Below, one piece after another: positions 1-4,353 of a stretch of 5,708 nt of DNA. Position 1 is the first letter of the stretch. Every line of letters starts with the position of its first letter. Below the pieces are notes generated by a model. That model had not been told where the DNA came from. It worked only from the letters and a program-made list of their open reading frames with translations, and ran no database searches. The DNA comes from Elusimicrobia bacterium RIFOXYB2_FULL_48_7. Its GTDB lineage: Bacteria; Elusimicrobiota; Endomicrobiia; CG1-02-37-114; XYA2-FULL-39-19. Location: contig MGVM01000167.1 of NCBI GenBank assembly GCA_001800495.1, positions 1 through 5,708 on the forward strand. The letters run 5' to 3'. The position numbers were made by a program, and so were the translations under genes.

Positions 1-115
1 TAAAACCTATTTCAGAATATGCTTTCCCTGTACAGGAAAAAACGGCCAAAACCGCCAGAAAAAACCACTTTATTATTTTTTTATTCAATATCATGATGAT
101 TTTGTTGTTTATCAT
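1..115 (-). CDS. Secreted or envelope protein, N-terminal fragment (signal peptide)
   Basis: This is the 5' end of a minus-strand gene that runs off the left edge; 38 codons are visible. The N-terminus has a basic n-region (KK at residues 12-13, K16), a hydrophobic core WFFLAVLAVF at about 17-26, and a likely signal peptidase I site near KAYS (31-34). A cysteine at 28 follows VFS, which fits the lipobox poorly because of the Phe at -2, so a lipoprotein is possible but less likely. The start is uncertain. The ATG at 115 has AGAGG only 1 nt upstream; an in-frame ATG at 94 would give a more compact signal peptide but has no clear Shine-Dalgarno. A strong promoter lies directly upstream, which supports a real gene transcribed divergently from lptF. 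The mature protein is not visible, so I assign no function beyond export from the cytoplasm. Confidence 0.72.
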   Translation of the reverse strand, partial: MINNKIIMILNKKIIKWFFLAVLAVFSCTGKAYSEIGF

Positions 116-128
116 GCCTCTATCATGA

Positions 129-157
129 AGTATAGTATCAAAAGCTGTTTTTGTCAA
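129..157 (-). promoter_or_regulatory. Near-consensus sigma-70 promoter for the leftward signal-peptide gene
   Basis: On the minus strand a perfect -35 box TTGACA (157-152) is followed by a 17-nt spacer and TATACT (134-129), one mismatch from TATAAT. Transcription would begin near 123-122, leaving a leader of only about 8 nt before the ATG at 115, or about 29 nt before the ATG at 94. The box quality and ideal spacing suggest strong housekeeping-sigma expression. The call is from pattern only. Confidence 0.75.
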
Positions 158-165
158 TGATTATT

Positions 166-179
166 TTAACAATTGTTAA
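166..179. repeat. 14-bp perfect palindrome, possible operator
   Basis: TTAACAATTGTTAA is its own reverse complement over 14 bp. It lies 8 nt upstream of the -35 box of the leftward promoter, centred roughly 50 bp before the predicted start site. That position suits an activator or upstream-binding regulator of the leftward gene. The composition is AT-rich, so chance is a real alternative. No regulator is encoded in the window. Confidence 0.4.
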
Positions 180-202
180 GGATTTGTAACAGGCCGATTA
201 TC

Positions 203-235
203 TTAAATTATTTAAAATAATTAATTAATTATTAT
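203..235. repeat. AT-rich overlapping palindromes in the divergent intergenic region
   Basis: Two overlapping palindromes fill this almost GC-free block: an 8-bp inverted repeat AATTATTT-A-AAATAATT at 206-222, and an 18-bp perfect palindrome AATAATTAATTAATTATT at 216-233. The block lies between the two divergent promoters. It could ease melting or bind an architectural protein, or simply reflect low-complexity AT sequence. Confidence 0.35.
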
Positions 236-264
236 GGCGTGCGATGAAATTGTAAACCCCCATG

Positions 265-338
265 TTTTTCGCCGTGGAAGCATTGTTTTTTTGGGAATTT
301 TTCACTGTTTTTTCGGGTAGTGAAATCCTGTTTTTTTT
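265..338. promoter_or_regulatory. Helically phased T-tracts upstream of lptF (possible curved DNA)
   Basis: Runs of 5 to 8 T lie at 265-269, 286-292, 298-302, 308-313 and 331-338. Their centres are spaced about 22, 11, 10.5 and 24 bp, close to whole turns of B-DNA. Tracts of this length in phase are known to produce intrinsic curvature and can act like UP elements for RNA polymerase. The last tract abuts the extended -10 box. The functional role is inferred. Confidence 0.4.
300..325. repeat. Inverted repeat over the lptF -35 region, possible operator
   Basis: TTTCACT at 300-306 and AGTGAAA at 319-325 form a perfect 7-bp inverted repeat with a 12-nt spacer. The half-site centres are 19 bp apart, about two helical turns, which suits a dimeric helix-turn-helix protein. 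The right half covers the weak -35 position (318-323), so binding there would be expected to block RNA polymerase. It could also form an RNA hairpin if transcribed from further upstream, but it lacks a GC-rich stem and is a poor terminator. Confidence 0.4.
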
Positions 339-346
339 GCTATAAT
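318..346 (+). promoter_or_regulatory. Extended -10 promoter for lptFG
   Basis: A perfect extended -10 element, TGCTATAAT, occupies 338-346. At 17-nt spacing the -35 position (318-323) reads TAGTGA, only three matches to TTGACA, which is typical of extended -10 promoters. The predicted start near 353 leaves a leader of about 14 nt before the lptF ATG. The promoter is well placed for lptF and lptG, with no competing plus-strand gene upstream. Confidence 0.65.
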
Positions 347-353
347 TTACGAC

Positions 354-357
354 AGGA
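354..357 (+). promoter_or_regulatory. Ribosome binding site of lptF
   Basis: AGGA lies 9 nt before the ATG at 367, a workable though slightly long spacing. A second AGG (363-365) is too close to the ATG to be the main site. This supports the ATG at 367, which also gives the usual short cytoplasmic N-terminus of LptF. Confidence 0.6.
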
Positions 358-366
358 ACAACAGGC

Positions 367-1455
367 ATGAAAATACTGACAAGGTACATCTATAAAGAAT
401 CCCTGAAAGCGTTTGTCACCGGCATAATAGTTTTTACTTTTGTGCTCGTGCTCAACAATCTTTTCCAGCTGATAGACTTGCTGATAAACAAGGGAGCCGG
501 GCTGTTAGTTGTGCTGCAGCTTGTCGTCTACCTTGTCATGACGCTTTTCAGTATCACGATACCGATGTCCCTGCTGTTTTCCGTGCTGATGACCTACGGG
601 CGGCTTGCCGAAGACCGCGAAATAATGGCGCTGAGTTCCGCCGGCATAAACACTTTCAGGTTCACTTTCCAGCCGGTCGTGCTGGCGTTGATATTCAGCC
701 TTACCCTTTCCTGGCTTAACCTTCAAACAATCCCGACCATACACTCGGAATTTTCCAGGATATACCTTTCCATAGCGAAAAAACAGCCCCTGCTGAAATT
801 CGAGGAAAAGGCCTTCACAAAAATAAGCAATTACCGTATCTACGTCAATGAAATCGACAAGAATACGAATGAACTCAAGGGCATCAACATTTACAAGTTC
901 ACGCCTTCCGTGTCGCTTATCACGGCAAAAACCGGCACAGCCGCTGCCACGGATAAAACCATAACGTTTGACCTTCACGACGGGATCATGCAGTCGAGCC
1001 CCGCTGACAGCCCAGAAAAAATGACGCTTTTCGCCTTTGACAAATACACTATTTCAATTCCCTTGCTTGAAGAACACAAGGATGAAACCCATATGCAGTC
1101 CCTGCGGGAAGTCCCTTCAGGAGAACTGTTAAAAATAATAAAGTACAACAAACAGCAAAAACTCCCCGCTACCCAGCTTGAAATTGAATACCACCTGAGG
1201 TGGGTAGTCGGTTTTGCGGTGCTATCGCTTGTTTTGGTAGGCCTGCCGGCCAGCATTATACTTAACCGCGGCGGCAGGACCATAAATTTCGCCATAAGCA
1301 TTGCGATAATCTGTTTCTATTATTTTATCCTTATCGGCTGCATTTCGCTGGCCGAAAATTTCCCAAGGATTCCCGCGGTTTACGTGCTCTGGATACCAAA
1401 CGCGGCTACTTTGGCAATAGGCGTGTTCCTTATGCGCAAAGTCTTAAAAAAATAA
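367..1455 (+). CDS. lptF: LPS export ABC transporter permease LptF (YjgP/YjgQ family)
   Basis: LptF pairs with LptG to form the membrane part of the LptB2FG ABC transporter, which extracts lipopolysaccharide from the inner membrane and passes it to LptC and LptA. The 362 residues match the family length (366 in E. coli) and layout. Three N-terminal membrane segments lie at about 14-36, 47-74 and 101-118, a periplasmic beta-rich domain at about 120-275, and three C-terminal segments at about 279-298, 307-328 and 337-356. The cytoplasmic coupling helix carries EIMALSSAG, with Glu85 where E. coli has SEITVMHACG; this helix contacts the LptB ATPase. The early periplasmic stretch KQPLLKFEEKAF resembles the LptF pattern more than that of LptG. 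It is the first gene of a two-gene unit, 4 nt before lptG. The family is clear; naming it LptF and not LptG rests on gene order and that stretch. Confidence 0.9.
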   Translation: MKILTRYIYKESLKAFVTGIIVFTFVLVLNNLFQLIDLLINKGAGLLVVLQLVVYLVMTLFSITIPMSLLFSVLMTYGRLAEDREIMALSSAGINTFRFTFQPVVLALIFSLTLSWLNLQTIPTIHSEFSRIYLSIAKKQPLLKFEEKAFTKISNYRIYVNEIDKNTNELKGINIYKFTPSVSLITAKTGTAAATDKTITFDLHDGIMQSSPADSPEKMTLFAFDKYTISIPLLEEHKDETHMQSLREVPSGELLKIIKYNKQQKLPATQLEIEYHLRWVVGFAVLSLVLVGLPASIILNRGGRTINFAISIAIICFYYFILIGCISLAENFPRIPAVYVLWIPNAATLAIGVFLMRKVLKK

Positions 1456-1459
1456 GAAA

Positions 1460-2560
1460 ATGAACAAGAATAACATACTCAAAAAATACGTCCTTATGGA
1501 GTTCCTGGAATCGTTTTTCTTCGGGCTGGCATTTTTCTGCGTGCTATTCCTGATATCCGAGTTCTTTTTCCGGATGACTGATTTCATAAGCCACAAAGCG
1601 CCATTCCTGTTCATCCTGAAATATCTCGCGGCGCTGTTTCCCCTGTGGATAAAGGATTCCCTGCCCGTAGCGGTGATGGTGGGAGTGGTATTCTCCCTCA
1701 ACCGGCTTTCCCGGGACAATGAAATTACCGCCATAAAATCCTGCGGCATAAACCTGCATAAGATTTTCATGCCTGTTTTTTACACGGGCGTTCTGCTTGT
1801 GCTATTCGGCATACTGCTGAACAACGAGCTGGTCCCCAGGGGTTACAGCAAAACCATAGCCATGCGGGAATACGAACTTTACAGGAACCCGGGAGAAGAC
1901 CCGAACATCCAGCACAGGGCCATTGTCTACCACAGCCAGGACGGCAGGAACTTCAGCATTGAGGCGTTCAACCCGAAAACGGGAGTTATCTATAACGTGA
2001 CTATAGACAAATTCAGCTCCAGGTACTCGCTGATCGAGCAACTGAAAGCGAAACAAATGAACTACACCAGCGGGAAGTGGGTGCTTAAAAGCGTGATCGA
2101 GCGCAAGTACGCGCAGGAAGGCCGGGAACTGATATCCGAAACAAAGCTCTACGAAAAGGTCCTGTCGATCCCGGAACTGCCGGGTGACTTTATCCCGGCT
2201 AAAAAAGATATTGAACTCCTTACTACCGGCGAACTGAAAGAAGAAATAACCAGGCTGAAAAACGCGTCGCAGCCTACTATAAAACAGGTAGTCGCTTATC
2301 ACTTGAGGTTTTCATACCCGTTTTCAAGCCTGGTAGTAATGCTGCTCGGAATACCCCTGGCTTTGGGTTTGAACGGAAAATACGCGAAATTCAGGGGGGC
2401 GGGCTACATAATGGTGATATCGTTTTTTTACTGGACGCTTTTATCTCTGGGCAGGGTACTGGGTGAAACAAAACTTCTGCCGCCGGTCCTGGGGGCCTGG
2501 CTTTGTAACATTGTTTTCCTGGTTATTGGTGTATTTTTGTTCTGGAAGATCTCAAAATAA
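1460..2560 (+). CDS. lptG: LPS export ABC transporter permease LptG (YjgP/YjgQ family)
   Basis: This is the second permease subunit of the LptB2FG lipopolysaccharide extractor in the inner membrane. Its 366 residues fit the family. Membrane segments lie at about 16-36, 52-80, 104-121, 284-303, 313-334 and 341-362, with the periplasmic beta-jellyroll region between the third and fourth (about 122-280). The coupling helix reads NEITAIKSCG with Glu88, the same position as in E. coli LptG (SELVVMQASG). Other family hallmarks are YPFSSLVVMLLGIPLALGL at 286-304 and GKWVLKSV in the periplasmic domain. The start lies 4 nt after the lptF stop. The gap is A-rich without a good Shine-Dalgarno, so translation probably depends on coupling to lptF. 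The transcript ends at the hairpin near 2598-2628. LptB, LptC and LptA are not in this window. Confidence 0.9.
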   Translation: MNKNNILKKYVLMEFLESFFFGLAFFCVLFLISEFFFRMTDFISHKAPFLFILKYLAALFPLWIKDSLPVAVMVGVVFSLNRLSRDNEITAIKSCGINLHKIFMPVFYTGVLLVLFGILLNNELVPRGYSKTIAMREYELYRNPGEDPNIQHRAIVYHSQDGRNFSIEAFNPKTGVIYNVTIDKFSSRYSLIEQLKAKQMNYTSGKWVLKSVIERKYAQEGRELISETKLYEKVLSIPELPGDFIPAKKDIELLTTGELKEEITRLKNASQPTIKQVVAYHLRFSYPFSSLVVMLLGIPLALGLNGKYAKFRGAGYIMVISFFYWTLLSLGRVLGETKLLPPVLGAWLCNIVFLVIGVFLFWKISK

Positions 2561-2595
2561 TTTCGAAATACTTTAAACCTGATTACCCGCAAACA

Positions 2596-2630
2596 AAAAA
2601 AAACCGCAGGCAAAACCTGCGGTTTTTTCT
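2596..2630. terminator. Bidirectional intrinsic terminator between lptG and the TraF/PorV-like gene
   Basis: CCGCAGG (2604-2610) and CCTGCGG (2616-2622) form a perfect 7-bp GC-rich stem with a 5-nt loop. Flanking A and T runs extend the pairing to 13 bp (2598-2628). On the plus strand the stem is followed by T6 then CTATTTT; on the minus strand it is followed by nine T. It lies between two convergent stop codons (2560 and 2655) and so can end both transcripts. Confidence 0.9.
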
Positions 2631-2654
2631 ATTTTAGATGCATGCGCTTTTAAA

Positions 2655-4274
2655 TCAGAATTCCAGCGAGAGACCAAGTTGAGCGTAGGCATTCGCTGGC
2701 ATTGAAGTTGTAGCATCAATTTTTGTTTCATTAGCGCTCATGGCGCCTGAAAGGTCAAGAAGGACATGGCCCAGGTTTATACCGATGCCGCCGGTGTACG
2801 CCGAGGTATCCTGCTGCGCGGCCATGTTTTTCATCATGCCGAAACGCAGGGGTATGTTAAAATATGACTGGTTGCCGAGGTTGATCTCAGTCCCTATAGC
2901 GAAATACTGGCTGTTATAACTTGGGATCAGCGTAGCGTTTGAAGTCAAGTCATAATCGGTCGAGATCGAGATCCAGTCCAGCGGATAATACGCGGCGCCG
3001 ACCCTGATTTGCGGGTCAAGTGTGATATTGGTTTCCCCATATCTTATCCCCTCTTCCGGCATGTCAAACTTGGGGCTGTTGATATTTTTCAGAACAAGCC
3101 CGAAAGTTGAGCTCCATTCTTCCATTTTATTGTAATATAACCCAAGGTCCAACCCTATCTGGGAGGAACCTTTCATATTTTTTGACATGTCTTCAACAGC
3201 ATCGCCGACGCCGATCTCTTTATCTTCACCGGCGGTTTCAGTAAAAAGCATCTGCCTGAAGTAACCCGTCTGGCCCATCATCATCTTGACCGTACCGCCC
3301 ACATGAAGGTTTTCAACATAGGTGAGGGGCCAGGATGAACTAAGACCTATTTCTGTCACGCTCAGTCCGCGCACGGTAAGATTGGACTGGTTTGTAGCAA
3401 AAGAATTATTCGGGTCCGCGGAACCAAGAACCAGTTCAAGCAATTCCCTGTTGTCTATTACGGTCGTGACTGCTTCCGCTATATCAGCCTCTGTGGCGCC
3501 GCCTTCAACAGCCGTATTAATAAGCACGTTAGCCAAATCTGCATTGGAAATGGGTATGGAAACACCGGCCTTTTCCAGGCTTTCCCTTATCCAAACAATT
3601 TCATCTTGAATACGATCCCTGTCATCAAGCAAATTAGGATTCGTAGGAGTGTATGCCATTGCAGTGTCAATTGACACGCCGGCGTAATCATCATCCCCGG
3701 CAAAAGCGGACTTTACCCTGCTGCCCGTGGTGGGCATGCTGAACGTACCGGAACCCAGGTAAAACCCGTTTACTTCAGTATAAGGCCTGGTTCCTATCAG
3801 CTGGTAGTTTGTGACGGTTATCGCGTACTTCCCGGACCGTATTCCCATCCCGCCGCCAACATTCATTACTACGCCGTTACCCGGCTGGCCGACAGCGCGC
3901 AGGTTTTTTATGGCCTTTGATACGGCGCTGAGCTGCTTGATGTCCATCCCGCCGCCGCTCTTCTGCGACTGTTTCAGTTTTGAATATTCATCGGCGAATT
4001 TGATGATGTTATTGGCGCTGTCAAGGATATTCCCCGTGAATTCCGCCCCGCCGCCGGCGTTTATTTTAAGGTCAAAACCTGTCTGCAGGCCAAGCGCCCC
4101 CGGGTTCCAGTACCCACCGAGCGATGTTTTGCCAATGGCGGTGTATGCCCCGCCCATCCCGAGAGCCCTGGGTCCTACTATCATGTACGGAGCGCAAAAT
4201 ACGCTGCTGAAAGCAAAAAGCAAAGTTGAAGCCGTTAAAACTGACAACCTGAATACTCTTCTTTTCATAACCAT
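2655..4274 (-). CDS. TraF/PorV-like outer-membrane beta-barrel protein
   Basis: A 539-residue exported protein. Residues 1-27 form a signal peptide (KRR at 4-6, hydrophobic core about 10-25, likely cut near VFC/AP). The mature start, GPRALGMGGAYTAIG then GGYWNPGALGL (34-63), matches the opening of TraF_2-type and PorV/PorQ-type proteins, where a GMGGA motif and an NP-(A/G) turn start a FadL-like barrel. Glycine-rich alternating strands follow. Two helical, charged stretches interrupt them, at about 82-128 and 214-285. The C-terminal part (about 421-482) has the family-like VGAAYYPLDWISISTDYDL and PLRFGMMKNMA, and the chain ends in LGLSLEF, a terminal aromatic like the signal read by the BAM complex. 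Members are often labelled 'conjugal transfer protein TraF', but no conjugation gene is nearby. The role is unknown; transport, or type IX-like anchoring as for PorV, is speculation. It has its own promoter and RBS. Confidence 0.75.
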   Translation of the reverse strand: MVMKRRVFRLSVLTASTLLFAFSSVFCAPYMIVGPRALGMGGAYTAIGKTSLGGYWNPGALGLQTGFDLKINAGGGAEFTGNILDSANNIIKFADEYSKLKQSQKSGGGMDIKQLSAVSKAIKNLRAVGQPGNGVVMNVGGGMGIRSGKYAITVTNYQLIGTRPYTEVNGFYLGSGTFSMPTTGSRVKSAFAGDDDYAGVSIDTAMAYTPTNPNLLDDRDRIQDEIVWIRESLEKAGVSIPISNADLANVLINTAVEGGATEADIAEAVTTVIDNRELLELVLGSADPNNSFATNQSNLTVRGLSVTEIGLSSSWPLTYVENLHVGGTVKMMMGQTGYFRQMLFTETAGEDKEIGVGDAVEDMSKNMKGSSQIGLDLGLYYNKMEEWSSTFGLVLKNINSPKFDMPEEGIRYGETNITLDPQIRVGAAYYPLDWISISTDYDLTSNATLIPSYNSQYFAIGTEINLGNQSYFNIPLRFGMMKNMAAQQDTSAYTGGIGINLGHVLLDLSGAMSANETKIDATTSMPANAYAQLGLSLEF

Positions 4275-4277
4275 TGT

Positions 4278-4286
4278 CTCCCCCTC
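4278..4286 (-). promoter_or_regulatory. Purine-rich ribosome binding site of the TraF/PorV-like gene
   Basis: On the minus strand GAGGGGGAG occupies 4286-4278. It serves either the ATG at 4274 (8 nt from GAGG) or the in-frame ATG at 4268 (9 nt from the downstream GGAG part). Choosing the second start only removes Met-Val from the signal peptide, so the product is essentially unaffected. Confidence 0.7.
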
Positions 4287-4324
4287 TAACTCTAAATAAT
4301 TAAAATATTTCTAATTAATGATAA

Positions 4325-4353
4325 ATTCTACTTCTTTACGAATGCTTTGTCAA
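4325..4353 (-). promoter_or_regulatory. Near-consensus sigma-70 promoter of the TraF/PorV-like gene, overlapping the upstream stop codon
   Basis: On the minus strand TTGACA (4353-4348) is followed by a 17-nt spacer and TAGAAT (4330-4325), one mismatch from TATAAT. The TGA inside the -35 box is the stop codon (4352-4350) of the glycosyltransferase-like gene. The predicted start near 4318 gives a leader of about 44 nt containing the purine-rich RBS. No GC-rich hairpin separates the two genes, so read-through from upstream may add to this promoter. Confidence 0.7.

Noticed and set aside
166..179. Rex-type redox operator reading of TTAACAATTGTTAA
   Set aside because: Rex half-sites of the TTGTTAA...TTAACAA form face each other across a spacer; here the order of the halves is reversed and abutting, so the match is not genuine.
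234..320. 28-codon plus-strand open frame beginning ATG GCG TGC
   Set aside because: It has no Shine-Dalgarno (an AT-only stretch precedes it), its Phe-rich tail comes from the T-tracts, and its end overlaps the lptF promoter.
505..1301. Minus-strand open frames of 157 and 108 codons antisense to lptF
   Set aside because: They lie wholly inside a gene with clear family motifs on the other strand, and their translations show no recognisable domain.
1802..2302. 166-codon minus-strand open frame antisense to lptG
   Set aside because: It covers the periplasmic domain coding region of lptG; its composition looks like a reverse-frame shadow and it has no promoter or motif.
2655..4274. Evidence of a conjugative element from the TraF-like similarity
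   Set aside because: No relaxase, coupling protein, pilus gene, attachment site or integrase is visible, and TraF_2-like proteins occur widely outside conjugation systems.
3811..4299. 162-codon plus-strand open frame opposite the signal peptide end of the TraF/PorV-like gene
   Set aside because: The opposite strand has a signal peptide, RBS, promoter and family motifs; this frame is proline- and serine-rich without a recognisable fold.
4298..4322. Possible terminator hairpin after the glycosyltransferase-like gene
   Set aside because: Only short AT pairing (TAATTA with TAATTA) is available, with no GC-rich stem or following T-run.
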